Both the position numbers and the translations under genes were made by a program. This document shows positions 21,165 to 32,344 of a stretch of DNA of 64,000 nucleotides, in pieces. The number at the start of each line of letters is the position of its first letter. The first letter of the stretch is position 1. The notes under the pieces were generated by a model. It was not told the origin of the DNA and ran no database searches. It saw only the letters and a program-made list of their open reading frames with translations. This DNA is from Mucidula mucida (Eukaryota; Basidiomycota; Agaricomycetes; Agaricales; Physalacriaceae). The stretch is taken from the NCBI GenBank assembly GCA_015501055.1, contig JADNYV010000050.1, forward strand, positions 152,824-216,823. The letters are read 5' to 3'.

Positions 21165-22285
21165 GTCTGTGTGGCTCAGTGGTTTGTAAACAGAGGAATG
21201 GACTTGTGATTGAAGCTTTGCGCACTGGTGCGTTGAATACTTATACTGCTACGCCTGCATTCCGGCTGTATGTGATGTCAGCGCCGGTTTGCATCCTGAC
21301 GAACTGATATTCAAAGTCGATCGACTCAATTCACGTCATTTTCCGGCTCCGTCGCTGGAAGAAGCTTGAATGGTTTCGACAATGTGAGTCCTCGACCAGA
21401 GAATGAACATGTATGGATAGCATATTCCGGTGTATCCGAACAGAAGCCTAGAAATGTACGTCTGGGGATGTGTTGACGCTCTGGGCTTCGGAGTACCTGT
21501 GCCGTACGCCGAGTTCAGGAGAATCGGGGAAGAACCTTGCGAGGAGTTTAAACAGTCCGAGCTGATGAGATTGACAGGCGCCACAAATACTCGGAATGAG
21601 AAGTTTCATGTTCTCTATATGTATGGAGGCACCTATGTTACTTGAAATTTCTCTCTGCTCGTTAAATACTATGCCGGACATCCTCGCACTCCGATCCTGG
21701 AAAGGATTTGAGGAAAACTTGTGTTCGACGCGGTTGATTGAATTAGTGGAACATGTGCATAACTTCGTATGAAAGCCTATCTTTAGGTAGGTAGAAACGG
21801 CACAAGGTCCCCATGAGGAACGGCCGGGTGTGGAAATATTATGGTGGGCGAGACCCAATTTCCACCCAGCGACTGAGCTGAGGCTCGTTCAAGATGAATC
21901 TGATCGACGCCTCGGTCGAATCTTGGCCCATTTCGATAATAACAGCTTTGACTCTTACGGCCACCGCAAAAAAAATGAATTTTTCTACGGAATCAGTAAG
22001 AGTAAATGTAAATATGAAAAGTGTATCGGCGAACCTGGGGGAGATTCGCGCAAGTTCAATTGAATGTCCCGGTGAGAATGTCAATGAAAAACGAGAAAGT
22101 CCAAGAAATAATATGCACTTTCGAGGCTGAAACTATACCGCTCGACTTTGCTAACTCAAGTCTAGGGCTGACCATCATCCGGCTTGTATGTCCGCTTACT
22201 TTGATTCAAAGGCTGGAGATACAAGTGCTGACTTTACGCAAAAAAGAGCCACCTTCTACAATATACTAGAGCTTATACGCGACGA
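21165..22285. other. Intergenic region between Vps62-like copies
   Basis: Holds the promoter of copy A. The stretch about 21,340-21,640 resembles the region upstream of copy B (about 23,230-23,520), for example in the phrase ...CGGAATGAGAAGTT..., so the gene and its upstream region were duplicated together. The left arm of the large inverted duplication begins near 22,140. No further gene seen. Confidence 0.5.
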
Positions 22286-23119
22286 TCATTCCTCATGTTC
22301 CCCTTTCGGCGCGTCGACATCTTTCTTCGGCAAGTTGGCGGGGTCCTCTGCGACGGTAGATTCGTCCCTTGAGAAATTCAGCAATACATTCATTGACGTG
22401 ATAAAAATGAGTACCAGGATTTCAATCTACCAACAAGATCTTGCTCCGGTCCAACGAAAACGATATATCTTTCGGTGGCGCGCCGTACGAATTTAGGGGA
22501 ATCAACGCTGATGGCGAAACCCCAGTACGAGCCAACGTCTTCCAAACCGAGCCGTTTTTGGTAATGGGGGATCTTTGACCGTCGTTCCAGATTTCGAACG
22601 TGTCATCCATGACCAAGAGGTCCCTCCGAATCGCCTTAATGCCACGCTTCTGCTCAGAGTCAGGCTCCGCCCAATCTTTGTTGTCGCTGAATATTCCTCC
22701 TACGACGACGTAGTCTTCGTTAGGAGGGACACCGCGCCAGAGGGCAAAGTCCCCGCCCTGTATCACACTACGGGGTTCCACTTCTATCACACCACGGGTT
22801 TCCCATATGCGCTCCCATCCGATGATGTCACTGAGAGCGTCGGGTTCAAGTGCTTTGACGATGAGGCCAGTAGGAGCGTGGTCCCAGTTGGACTCTGCAC
22901 CTTGCCCGAGGTAGTACCAGCCGATATCAACTGTCAATGCACGATCAGCATCGAGAACAAAAGCCTGAACTGTGAGACCTACGGTTGGGCCGCCAAACAG
23001 AGAGGTGCATGCTTGCACCTGAACTAAAGTCGGTAGCCATCTTTGTTCTCAAAGGTGACGCGTTTATAGGCCAGGGCGGCGGCAGGCAAGCTCTCAGGCT
23101 GAGCTTTTGTGTCGTTCAT
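22286..23119 (-). pseudogene. Vps62-like copy B, one frame lesion
   Basis: The order of motifs is the same as in copy A: SVWRPN, WYYLGQGAESNW, LEPDALSDIIGWERIW, LWRGVPPNEDYVVVGG and SLDRSKILL, with an acidic last exon (VAEDPANLP...GEHEE) ending at 22286. The segment between GWERIW and LWRGV is 7-8 residues longer than in copy A because of a short repeated insert (EPRSVIQ region, about 22,760-22,790). The first exon, beginning at the ATG at 23119, is shifted by one base near 23,041 (one A too many in an A run, or two missing). Everything downstream is open, including an in-frame ATG just after the lesion, so a shorter protein remains possible. It lies in the left arm of the inverted duplication; the right-arm partner is copy C. 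Confidence 0.7.
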
Positions 23120-24316
23120 GATGAGGCTCTGTGTGTCTCGGGGGAAGAACGATTGACGACGTTGATGCACTCTTCCCCCATGAGCTGAATACTTATAGTT
23201 TCATAGTATTTGACCTGTTTAGTTTCAACGCACGGATATTACAAGCTCGACCGACTCGATTGACTTTTCCCGCCTCCATCGTAGGAAGGAGCTTGACCGG
23301 AAAGGCAATGACAACTTCCAGTACGCACGATCGCAGGGTGTCCCTGAACAGAAACAGAAGGAGCCATAGTCCGTTTGCTCTTACGCCGTACGCCGAGTAC
23401 ACGAGGAGCGGAGGAGAGTCTTGCGAGCGACCTACAGAATCGGAGTGTACGGCAATGCACAGTCTCCACAAACATCCGGAATGAGAAGTTCCGTGTTCTG
23501 CATAGAGAAGACACGTCACTGGAGAAAGATACGTTCTGGAATGTCGACTTACTCACCAGACATAAGGTTCTCCAAGTTCGCGTTCGTACTAAGTCCGGTA
23601 TTGCGTCTCCGTGGTACTACTTTATCACATCATCGTTGACGAAAAAAGGGAGCGTGTGCCTTGAGGCCCATCGTCATGAGGATAGCCTGGATTGCATACC
23701 TCCGGGTCAAACGTCCATGAAGTGAACCAGCGTGAACGGCTCTGTCTTCGTAGAAGCCATGGTAACAGAAATACTTATCCTTCGACCGCTGCGATATCCA
23801 GATTAGCCAACATCTGAATTATTTTATCAGAGAGGCTCAACTAGTGTCGCCACAGGCCAGGTCAAGTGATAAAGAGCACCGATTGTGTAGTCTCGACGGA
23901 GCACGTCAAGGAAGGTGATGAAGATCGACGCGTCGGCCGAATTCGGAAATATCATCCTGTCCAGCTTTGATCGTTACCGTCATCGCTATAAACCGAACAA
24001 ATCGCTCCTCAATATACAGATATGTACAACTACCCTACTCGAATACGCACGCTGGCCAACGATGATGACCACGACAACGGAGTCGGCGTTTTCGACACGT
24101 CGCCAACTCGATGTACTGCTCGGACTCCATCTAAATAATTGTTACAAGGCCTTGAATGGGTGACGGGACTGGATGGATACGAGAAAAAGGATGACAAAGA
24201 TAAAAGAGGTACTGGAACAGAAAGACGAAAAGGTATGGATACATATCAGAGTTGCCAAAATGTGGCTCACGATGTTATGTTACCAGGCGTGGCTCAGAAC
24301 GGGCACCGACTAGCTG
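23120..24316. other. Intergenic, left arm
   Basis: Upstream region of Vps62-like copy B and downstream region of gene X. Matches 45,480-46,620 in reverse orientation. The ORFs in it (for example 23193-23556, 23375-23725) are not conserved as frames between the arms and are not called. Confidence 0.5.
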
Positions 24317-25645
24317 TTAGGGCGCCCAGATGCTTGTTATCGCGCCGAACGTTGGTGGCCACGTGGGTCGGACGTGCGAAAGCCGCTCTTCGTTGTCCAG
24401 CGCGCTTGCTCGGCTCTGCTGCAGCTCTTGACGCGCATCCTCCACGCCCTGCATCCACTGCTGCACCCTGGCCGCAGTTCAGGTCGAATTATCTTCTCTT
24501 TCCTATACGTGGCTCTCTCTGGGGCATGTAGCGCCTCCAACAATATATCTGCGCTGGCCTCGTTCGTTAGACACGAACTTCTCTTCAGCGCTATGCCAGG
24601 TGTCGGATGCAACTCCACCGTGCTCATCCAACTTCTAACAACCTCCCTGCTTTCTTGCTCTGGTATCGCCCCTATGTAACCTCGAAGCCGACTTCCGCAA
24701 CCCGCCCAGTCCCCGCAATGGACGAGCATGTCGTAGTCCACGATTTGCATGGCGAGTTTCTCGAGCACAACAAAGTTGGGCGTGCGAAGTTGGTGACAGA
24801 GTAGTGTGCAGTTCAGCCTGCCATCCAAATCATGTTTGACCCCGAGGACGCAGAAGAAGGCGAACGCGTTCTTCATTGTCTCAAAATCGACGTTGTCGCG
24901 GGGACAAGAGAACATGCGCTTGAGATAAACAATTGTTCGAAATACTGATGGGCTGCTCAGACCACCCTTCCAATAGCCTTGGGCAGTCAAGAAGTTGGTC
25001 GCGCTCCAGATATATTCGGTCAATTGGGTACACTTCGGAGAGTCAAGGAAGGTGGCTCTGGACTGAATGTTAGCGGTCTGCTCATGCTGTCTGTGGAGTC
25101 TGTACTCACCCAATGCTGGTAGATTGCTTAAAGTCTGAAGACAATAAGCGCGATAAATCGGCAGACATGGACACTGGATTCTTTAAGCACGACCTCGATA
25201 ATGTGCTCTTGAGTGCCGTCTGAGGGAGCTTCGCCGACTCGGACGACCGCCGATTGAACGTTTGGGTCGGCCTTGTCGAAAACGTTGGGTGCACTATGAA
25301 CGTCCTTTTGTTCTTTGTTAACGCTGCTTCGCGAAATTCTCGCAAGCCTAGACTCTGGGTGGATTTTGGCTGACGCGAAACTGCCGGCTTCCTTGGATGT
25401 GGCGCGTGCCGCTGCAAGTCGCTCACCGGAACCGTCTCCCACTGTGGCCGACATCTCTACGACTTCAGGTCCACCAGGAATCACAACAAGTGCCAGCGAT
25501 TCTTTTGGGGTGTACGACTTGATTGCCCCAAACGAGGGCTTCGGAGAAGGCGCGCATTGTGGGCCGCGTCCGTGTTGGAGCGGTTAGATAGAGGCGTTCG
25601 GGTCCGTTGGAACGGTGCTGTCGACCAACGGGATTGGACGGTCAT
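24317..25645 (-). pseudogene. Gene X, left-arm copy, several frame lesions
   Basis: I do not recognise this family. The gene has two exons: 25645-25110 and, after a 47-bp intron, 25062 down to a stop at 24317. The second exon encodes SRATFLDSPKCTQLTEYIWS, FRTIVYLKRMFSCPRDNVDF, FAFFCVLGVKHDLDGRLNCT and LLCHQLRTPNFVVLEKLAMQ, then a Lys/Glu/Gln-rich, probably coiled-coil C-terminus. Relative to the right-arm copy it has lost single bases near the start of exon 1 (about 25,555), at the end of exon 1 (about 25,138-25,150) and near the C-terminus (about 24,475). The ordered hydrophobic helix pattern of exon 2 and its conservation between the arms say it was a real protein-coding gene. Confidence 0.6.
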
Positions 25646-26482
25646 TTCCTAGATCTTGTTTTGCTTGATGATGGTGGGTGAAGGTGGGGTTCGTGGACAA
25701 GCCTCAGCAGCGATGATAGCAGGTGATCGGTTGGGACCCTGGATCAAAGACCATTGGCTGTGGCTGTACTGGACAAAGGCGGGCCTATTATTCTCTGCTT
25801 CTTGATGTGGGCATTTGTTTTGATGGACGAACAATGATTTTCGCTGTTAGCATTGTTGTCTCGTTTTAGAGCAATCACATATACAAGAAGCGCACTGCCC
25901 GAATTGATTTTTCAGCAAAACGATCCCGTCTGCGAGGCATGCCTCCTACGATACATCACGCATGTGGATGAAACGACGGCTCGTCGTTTTCCGGGTGACG
26001 CGCTGGAAGGGCACTTCGTAATTCCTGTAGGTCTTTCTGAGCGCTATTCGCTTAACAATCTCAACCCCGCCGTTAGATCAACCTGGATTTCGACAAAATC
26101 CAAGCGAGCGCGATTTCATACAGGCATCTCTATATTGGTTCTTGACGCAGGCTTGGCAGCGAACGGCGATTTAGGTAAATATTGCGCCACACTTCCTACA
26201 TCTGTTAACTACTGGCACAGTCAATTACTGCACTCCCCCGTAAGTCCATACACATATAACGTATCGTCTACTCAAATCAGTGCTGCTCTTGTAGTTGAAC
26301 AATAATACTTGGAATGGCGATGCACGCGCCATCACATGACTAGTTGTTTATTGTGCTATTGTGTCACAAACAAGCTGCTCCTCTCTCTACCACCACCACC
26401 CATATTTTTCTTCTCAATTGGTTTGCCTATCCTAGCTCTCTCTTGACATTGTACTGATTTTTGATGTCTTCACAGAATAGCC
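25646..26482. other. Intergenic, left arm; divergent promoter of gene X and the F-box gene
   Basis: A plus-strand frame of 150 codons (25853-26305) has a counterpart at 43653-43943 on the minus strand. They share only the segment TARRF...LEGHFVIPVGLSERxS, so a short decayed exon is possible but not supported enough to call. A pyrimidine-rich tract and a ctcttgac stretch precede the F-box start. Confidence 0.4.
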
Positions 26483-27961
26483 ATGGCTCTAAAGACATCT
26501 TCGTCTAATGCTATGTGCCCGTCGCATGATGGACCTGTTCAAGTCATTGTCGGAACCTCTGCTCACTCGCTTGCGCAAGATCTCCCGGCTGAAATCGTGG
26601 ATCTCATCTTCTGGCAGGCTAAGCCAGAACAGTGGTTCATCGATTGGCAGTCGGGTGTAATTCGACGAAATATCCTTTGGGCAGGCGCGCGAGTATGCGC
26701 CAGATGGCGCCAGGCGCTCCTCGGCAACCCACGACTTTGGTGCAGGAGCAGCATATATTTATCGATGATGGATACTCGTTCAGTTCCCCTGTTGTGCGGT
26801 CCCTTGGTTGCACAGACTCTCTTCAACCGCACCGCAGCTCTTCCTATCGATGTGCATTTCGATTCTGCAAGCGCCCACCAGGAGGAAGCTCTAGATATCA
26901 TTACGGACGTCGCGGTTAGATGCTCAAGTCTCTCCCTTAGACTTCCGCTCTCTCTCTATGCCTACTTCGCCAATAAGTCGGCCACTTATCCTGTTCTTCG
27001 CCGACTCACCATATCTACGCACGCAAAGTGGGATGATATGAGCTATCTTGCTAGCCCCCGCATCGGCTGGGAGCAATTTCCTCTGTTGAGGGAGCTGAGT
27101 TTGGAGTGGCGCGAACACGACGTTGGGCCGTTGCCGTCCGTCCATCAGTTGACAAAACTAGACATTATGATAGGTAATCTCGGCGCAATGTCCCTCGTCA
27201 GCCTTCACAGCCTGCTTCATGGGAGCACCACCCTTCAGGACGTTCGCGTCCACATCGAGGGACGCTTTACTTGCTGGCCGCAGTCTATCGCCATCGCGCC
27301 CCAGGTCGAGCGTCTGAGGCTGGAGAGCAAAGGGACATATATCTTGCAATGCATGACCTTGCCTGCCCTACGCAGTCTCTTCATGGAGCTGCCGCCATGG
27401 AACAGCTTCTTCTATGTGCTCCCAGAGCAGATTCTCAACCGTCTTGTCGAATTCCTCGGCCGGTCGGGGTGTGCTTTGGAGGAATTCTATTTGAGTTCGA
27501 CTCAAGTCCTCCTTTTCGAGGTGCCTCCCGTGTTGCAAGCGATGCCCCACCTCAAATCTTTTGAGCTCTTCGTGCGGCACCAACCTCAGCGAGCCGGATA
27601 TGTCGCCGAGTTTTTTAGCGCTCTGTCCGAAACAATGGCCGGTGGGAATATGCGGATTGTGCCTTTCCTTGAGAGGCTCAGCGTCTGTGTTGATACTGGG
27701 CGCGACGCTCATGTAAATATCTCGTTCGGCGGGCATTTTGTGGAGGCGGTGCTGAAGCGGACGAAGGGTGTTGGTTCCGTGCTCCGTTATGTCGAGCTTA
27801 AAATTTATGGACTGGGGAGATGGGATCTGCAAGAGTCGGATCTTCGTATTTTGAAGGAGCGCGAAGGGCAGGTCGAGGGGTTGAAGATTCTTGTGATAGA
27901 CAGGACGAGGCCGAGAATCTATGAAATGGACTCGGACTCGGACTCGGACGATGAAGATTGA
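26483..27961 (+). CDS. F-box/LRR protein, left-arm copy (intact)
   Basis: A single-exon gene of 492 residues. The F-box-like segment is at about residues 29-90 (SLAQDLPAEIVDLIFWQAKP, ILWAGARVCARWRQALLGNP and the conserved RLWCRSSI), as in many Agaricomycete F-box proteins where it docks on Skp1. The rest is a series of irregular leucine-rich repeats (for example YPVLRRLTIST, FPLLRELSLEW, VHQLTKLDIMI, APQVERLRLE, LPALRSLFMELP, MPHLKSFELFV) that would form the substrate-binding solenoid. It ends in an acidic tail DSDSDSDDED. The start at 26483 is immediately after a 3' splice-like TTCACAG, so a 5' UTR intron is possible. The inverted copy at 41,916-43,387 has at least five indels relative to this one. 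Confidence 0.85.
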   Translation: MALKTSSSNAMCPSHDGPVQVIVGTSAHSLAQDLPAEIVDLIFWQAKPEQWFIDWQSGVIRRNILWAGARVCARWRQALLGNPRLWCRSSIYLSMMDTRSVPLLCGPLVAQTLFNRTAALPIDVHFDSASAHQEEALDIITDVAVRCSSLSLRLPLSLYAYFANKSATYPVLRRLTISTHAKWDDMSYLASPRIGWEQFPLLRELSLEWREHDVGPLPSVHQLTKLDIMIGNLGAMSLVSLHSLLHGSTTLQDVRVHIEGRFTCWPQSIAIAPQVERLRLESKGTYILQCMTLPALRSLFMELPPWNSFFYVLPEQILNRLVEFLGRSGCALEEFYLSSTQVLLFEVPPVLQAMPHLKSFELFVRHQPQRAGYVAEFFSALSETMAGGNMRIVPFLERLSVCVDTGRDAHVNISFGGHFVEAVLKRTKGVGSVLRYVELKIYGLGRWDLQESDLRILKEREGQVEGLKILVIDRTRPRIYEMDSDSDSDDED

Positions 27962-28394
27962 TTAGTACTGAGTTTTACTGATATTAGTTCGCGATGTATA
28001 TAGTGAGAGGATAGTTGAATTTATTTGATGAGCATTTCGAATTGTAAACACTTCGCCAAGACATTTAGTACACAGACAAGGAGGAGTCTTATCTGTTCAT
28101 GGCTTTTTGATTGTCATGGTATGTATGCTTCGCGGTGAGGTTGAACAACTTCTTTCCAAGAGACCTTCTTTTCGCCAGGCTGCTTCTTCATGTGTCCCCG
28201 AGTCTACTCCGTTCTCTCTACTGCTACTTGTTCTTTACCAGTGATCGAAACTCGCCATGCATCGTCCTCATTTGATTAGCATCTGTCCCACAAGTTCACA
28301 ATAATAATCTTCATTCATGACAAATGGTTCAAAAAACACTGGAGAGTATCTCGACGTGATTAGAGATTTGATACTACAGAAGGACCGCCTTGAT
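27962..28394. other. Intergenic between convergent F-box and cysteine-rich genes
   Basis: 3' flanks only. Nothing else recognised. Matches 41,424-41,915 in reverse. Confidence 0.5.
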
Positions 28395-28709
28395 TTAGCA
28401 TCCGTGCTGAGCTTTAGACAGGAAATCAAAATCTCAAAACCGAGCACTTGATTCGGGAAAAAACTCACAGCAATCATCGCAGCAGACGCGGTTTTGCCCA
28501 CCGGGGCAGTAGCCACTGACACCGAAGTTTGATGACCTGCCACAGTGAACAGTGGGGTCATCGGAGTTGTAGCAGTAGCAGTTTTCCTTCTTCTCCAAGG
28601 ACGACTTCATCTCGCGGCGCGCGTTTTCCTCCATGGCGGGGCTGGCGGAAGCACTGGTGATGGCACCGATGAAGACGAAGAGGGTAGCGAAGGTCTTTTG
28701 GAAGTGCAT
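28395..28709 (-). CDS. Eight-cysteine small secreted protein, copy 1
   Basis: Two exons, 28709-28469 and 28411-28395. The start is the ATG of MHFQKTFATLF, directly after a CAG acceptor, so the 5' UTR is probably spliced. The protein of about 85 residues has a signal peptide (hydrophobic FATLFVFIGAITSASAS), a charged spacer (MEENARREMKSSLEKKE, possibly a propeptide), and a compact core with cysteines in the order CYC, CGR, GYCP, CCDDC and a final HGC encoded by the 17-nt last exon. Eight cysteines suggest four disulphides and extracellular action. I cannot assign it to a named effector or antimicrobial family. Paralogues lie at 31437-31748, 41110-41423 and 38402-38898. The small last exon was found by aligning all four copies, which share intron position and the terminal Ser-x-His-Gly-Cys. 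Confidence 0.8.
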
Positions 28710-29042
28710 CTGCGAATTCAACGTGTCAGTGAGTGCGAACAAAAAGGATGAGGGTGTTGACATACCGCGGAAAATAGGGCTTGTAAGTAAAGGCTGAGAC
28801 TGGTGTGGTTGAGTAGACAAAAAGTTGCTGTAGAAGCGAAGAGAAACTGGCTTCCTTTTATACCGTTAGCTGAGGTTGAAGGTTCCACTGGTCTCCGAAA
28901 CAATCTAAGAATACGGTGCGACTGAATCCTTCATAGAACGGTTAGCGAGCCTTAAAGTCGAACACTAATGCGAGCCGCTGTTGGGAGTAAAGCCTATATG
29001 TTTCTAAAGTTAGAATAACGAGAAACGCGGACGAATGATGAA

Positions 29043-29077
29043 TCCCACGACGACGTGCAGTGCACGTCGTCGTGGGA
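29043..29077. repeat. 35-nt perfect palindrome
   Basis: Seventeen-base arms (TCCCACGACGACGTGCA and its complement) around a central G. The corresponding place in the tandem copy (about 32,085) keeps only part of it. Confidence 0.9.
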
Positions 29078-29191
29078 GTACATGGAGCTGAAAGTGCCAA
29101 ATGAGTCGGATTGATATCATTCGTTTCAATTTACCTGTATCGTATACATGGTGTTTGTGCCACAGATTGTACTGTTGATGAAGAAGCGATG

Positions 29192-29308
29192 AGCCGCGTG
29201 GCGCTGAACCATGAGGAAGTATTTGAAGGAATGCGGCATAACGAGAGGGCTACATTCCATCCTGAGACAGATGAAATTGAGTACTTTGAGCCAATGAGCG
29301 CGGCCTAG
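29192..29308 (+). CDS. Short conserved frame next to the cysteine-rich gene, copy 1
   Basis: A small frame, MSRVALNHEEV...GMRHNERATFHPE and an acidic end, 38 codons from this ATG, with the same frame continuing upstream. The tandem copy at 32192-32344 keeps the frame and the pattern LxHEEVxxGMRHNERATF, though many bases differ, which suggests selection on the protein or a recent origin. It may be the last exon of a longer gene. Function unknown. Confidence 0.35.
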   Translation, partial: SRVALNHEEVFEGMRHNERATFHPETDEIEYFEPMSAA

Positions 29309-29925
29309 CAGTGTAGTTCTCTAGACAAATTTTGTCCAGTACGGAGAAGCCTGAGTTCGTGAATCATCGGTGCCACGAGCACGAATCTTGTATGTAGGTC
29401 CCTCTATATCTCCAGTTACGACGCTTATTCTATTAGTACAGTGGATCTGGCACTTGAAGCTGAGAGTAAGTATGAAAACGCCAGTGCAGGGCAACTTAGA
29501 TTGATTGCCTGTTTGTCTCTGTTTGTCTGAATGCGCACCTTCCAGCGCGTATCATATTCCCAGCCGAGGCAGGGATTCTCACCACCAACATCTCTACCAA
29601 GTACCCGAGGCAACTTAAATTCTCTTTTCTACGCGTACAACCAAACTTTCAGATCTTGCAATTTACAGGCGTCTGACATTCGAATTTGAAGAAGCGTGAA
29701 GGAGCTGTGGATAGGTGAGCTGGGGCTGTTCAAATCGGACTCCTTTGTTCTTCGGAGACAGGCCAACAATACAATCTCACAAGGCACTATGTACAACTTC
29801 ATTGGCCATGACCCAAATACCCCCCCCCAGCGCTTGTTGAAGACGAGCTGTCAAAAGGCTGCAAAGCGATAATTAGGCACGGGTACCGTTGAACTTCTAG
29901 AGTAACTGTACCTTTACAGGACATC
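29309..29925. other. Intergenic, left arm only
   Basis: Part of the roughly 1 kb that has no counterpart in the right arm. Contains a run of nine C at about 29,820. No gene recognised. Confidence 0.45.
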
Positions 29926-30380
29926 TTAAGGGGCAGCACAGCTGAAAGATGTCGCCGTGTCATCAAAATCGACGGTGCGCAAGTCGTTGATAGTGTCCAC
30001 CACCAGCTGAGACCTTCCGGAACAATTCGGGTCACTAGAAACGGAGGTAAGCAACTACTACCTGGACTCCCTTCACAATAATCTTACGCGAAAAGGGTGC
30101 ATTGTATGCCAGAAGGGCTCCTCGCGCTGGTAAGGGAGTCGTCTTGGTCCGAGGTCCTGAAGTCCTTACATGCGCTGGGCAGGACCGTCGACGTCCAGTC
30201 GAAGCAAATGCCCGACAGGCTCAAGTCGTTGCACCCGGTGAAGATGATGATAGCATCGGGGGCTTGAGCGACACCAGTGTTGTCGGGGACGGGAGCGATA
30301 GCTGCAGCACGGATGACGATGGACGTAGCCAACGCGGTGCTGCTGAAGAGAGCGAGGAAAGCGACGGTGAGCTTGAACAT
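29926..30380 (-). CDS. Small secreted protein, left-arm copy (intact)
   Basis: Exons 30380-30088 and 30034-29926 give 133 residues. MFKLTVAFLALFSSTALATS is a clear signal peptide. The mature part contains FTGCNDLSLSGICFDW, LPSACKDF and IQCTLF, and, from exon 2, DPNCSGRSQLVVDTINDLR and FSCAAP, six cysteines in all. The cysteine spacing and the Asn/Asp-rich C-terminus recall small secreted basidiomycete proteins of unknown function; I cannot name the family. It is divergently arranged with the frame at 30508-30840, sharing about 120 bp of promoter, and the same pair occurs in the right arm (40492-40944 and 39841-40164). No lesions seen. Confidence 0.75.
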
Positions 30381-31436
30381 GAGAAGGTACCTTCAACCTG
30401 CTGCTGATGCTAATTTTACTCCTGTCACACCCATATCAGTGGCTTGACTTCTTTCAATTCAGGAGCGAAGTTGAGGAACACGTTCCTTCCAAAAAAAAAC
30501 TGTCAACATGAGAGGTCTACCATTTCTTCATGACCGACTACTCACAAGGTCAATGGACATGGTGCCCTGTTATCCCAAATATGAGTTTCATTTGTTTGCA
30601 GTACCAAGCTTGCTGACCTGCATTCGCCGAAGTCAAACCTGCCTGCCTTGCAAGCCGTACTTTCCTGATGAGAATCCTGATACCGACCTGGTGTTCAATT
30701 GCTTGCTACCCAAGTGTCGGGAAAGTGTGACCAAGAAGGAACTAGAGCCATCATGTTTCGATCCAAGGATGGCGCGGAATGATAGCCTCAATACTAATGG
30801 CCTCCGCGAGCCGCGGGTGCCTGGTCTGCATCGAAGATGAATGATTCAGGTGAGCATGAATAGTACATGCGAACAATTTATCCCATCCGAAAGGCAAGAC
30901 AGTTTCCCGAAAGAAGTAGTACGATGTCCAGCAGAGAAAACGAACGACCGGCTGCGTAAGTCGCACGTCAAAGAACGTACGCATCTAGGCGCGCGCGACG
31001 CACGTCTGTACTTTTCGACGGCGCATGACAGATCACAGAAGGCCTCGATCCAGCTACCTCAACAGACGACCGATTGGGTAGAAGTGATACTAGCATTTGA
31101 AAAGATTTGATTTAACAATGGTGGTGAGGTGCGCCCCGGCCACGTACAGCTTCTCTAGCCCGAGACATTGATGGTAGGAACAGAGAGACGGGATGACATA
31201 TCATTGTACTCGTGTTCTTATACGCGTCCCTTGTCGGTTCTTTCCTGTAGGCACAATCACTCGCATTCTACTATTGCTTGTGCTTTGCCAATCATCGCGG
31301 GAAGCCACACAACGGCAATGGATTCTCCTTTGATTGACCAAGATCTTTGCCACACGTCCGGAACAAAATACCTAATTTACGACTACGACAAAATACCACG
31401 AAACAACTTCAGTCTCATACAAGGAGCCGCTGTAGT
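30381..31436. other. Left-arm end, possible divergent Cys-containing gene
   Basis: A plus-strand frame at 30508-30840 and its right-arm counterpart (39841-40164, minus) share SLTCIRxSQTCLPCxPYFPD and ENPDT, with a CAG acceptor just before the conserved part in both. A small multi-exon gene is plausible, but the frames drift at the C-terminal end (the right copy reads WCSIAFPPCEES where the left reads VFNCLLPKCRES). The arm similarity fades near 31,200. Confidence 0.4.
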
Positions 31437-31748
31437 TTAACATCCGTGGCTCGCTTCAGACAGAAAATCAGTATCTTGGAAAATATCTGACTTAATGGAA
31501 ACCACTCACAGCAATCATCGCAGCAGACACGGTTCTGTCCGCTGGGGCAGTAGCCACTGACGCCAAAGTCGGCCCACCTGCCACAGTGAACAGAGCTGTC
31601 GTCGGAGTCGTAGCAGTAGCAGTTTTCCTTCTTCTCCAAGGAAGATTTCATCTCGCGGCGCGCGTTTTCCTCCATGGCGGGACTGCGGAAACACTGGTAA
31701 TGGCCCGATGAAGACGAAGAGGGTAGCGAAGGTCTTTTGGAAATGCAT
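31437..31748 (-). pseudogene. Eight-cysteine small secreted protein, copy 2, signal peptide frameshifted
   Basis: Exons 31748-31510 and 31453-31437 by comparison with copy 1. The core is intact (ENCYCYDSDDSSVHCGRW, GYCPSGQNRVCCDDC, then S-S-H-G-C) and all eight cysteines are kept. In the signal-peptide region, between 31,675 and 31,712, one or more bases are missing, so the start MHFQKTFATLFVFIG does not connect to the core. Two short compensations may be involved. It lies in the spacer of the inverted duplication, in direct-repeat unit 2. Confidence 0.7.
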
Positions 31749-32191
31749 CTGCGAATTTAACGCGTCAGTGAGTGCGAACGAGAAGGGTGAGGGTGCTGGC
31801 ATACCGCGGAAAACAGGGCTTGTAAGTAAAGGCTTAGACTGGTGTGGTCGAGTAGCGAAAAAGTTGCTGTAGAAGCGGAGAGAAACTGACTCCCTTTTAT
31901 ACCGTTAGCTGAGGCTGAACGCTTCACTGTTCGGGTTTTGAAACCATCTAAGAATAAGTACTGTTAAACTGAATGCTTCATAGAACGGTTAACGAGCCTT
32001 GAAGTCAAACAGTCATGCGAGCCGCCATCGGGAGCAAAGACTATAGGTATCTAAAGTTAGGACAACAAGAAACGCGAACGAATCCCGCGACGACGTACAG
32101 TACGTGGAGCTGAAAATGCCAAATGACTCAAATAGATATCATTCGTTGAATTTACCTGTGTATACATACTGTTTGAGCCACATATTGTACC

Positions 32192-32344
32192 ATGAATAGC
32201 GAAGCTCTGCGCCGTGTGGTGCTGAAGCATGAGGAGGTATGTAAGGGAATGCGGCATAACGAGAGGGCTACGTTCCAAACAGATGCAATCGAGTGGTTCC
32301 GTGCGTGTGAGCGAGATCCAGAAGTGCTAGCTAGGGCGACATAG
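32192..32344 (+). CDS. Short conserved frame next to the cysteine-rich gene, copy 2
   Basis: 50 codons from ATG: MNSEALRRVVLKHEEVCKG, then MRHNERATF, then a Glu/Asp/Arg-rich end. It matches the frame at 29192-29308 through HEEV and MRHNERATF but ends differently. Function unknown; it may be a terminal exon. Confidence 0.35.
   Translation: MNSEALRRVVLKHEEVCKGMRHNERATFQTDAIEWFRACERDPEVLARAT

Larger units (their letters stand above)
28420..29310. repeat. Direct repeat unit 1 (partner 31430-32345)
   Basis: The cysteine-rich gene, its promoter and a short divergent frame are repeated in the same orientation about 3 kb to the right. Both units contain a conserved plus-strand frame with HEEV, GMRHNERATF and an acidic end, and the same stretch of promoter. 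Boundaries are approximate. Confidence 0.75.
22140..31200 (+). repeat. Left arm of a large imperfect inverted duplication
   Basis: Gene order here, left to right, is Vps62-like B, gene X, F-box, eight-Cys secreted protein, small secreted protein and a Cys-containing frame. It reappears reversed at 39,300-47,580. Coordinate sums of matching points are near-constant (about 69,720-69,880) from 22,140 to 28,700 and step to about 70,700-70,900 beyond it, because the left arm carries about 1 kb extra at 28.7-29.9 kb. The arms are clearly diverged in sequence. Boundaries are by eye. Confidence 0.85.
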
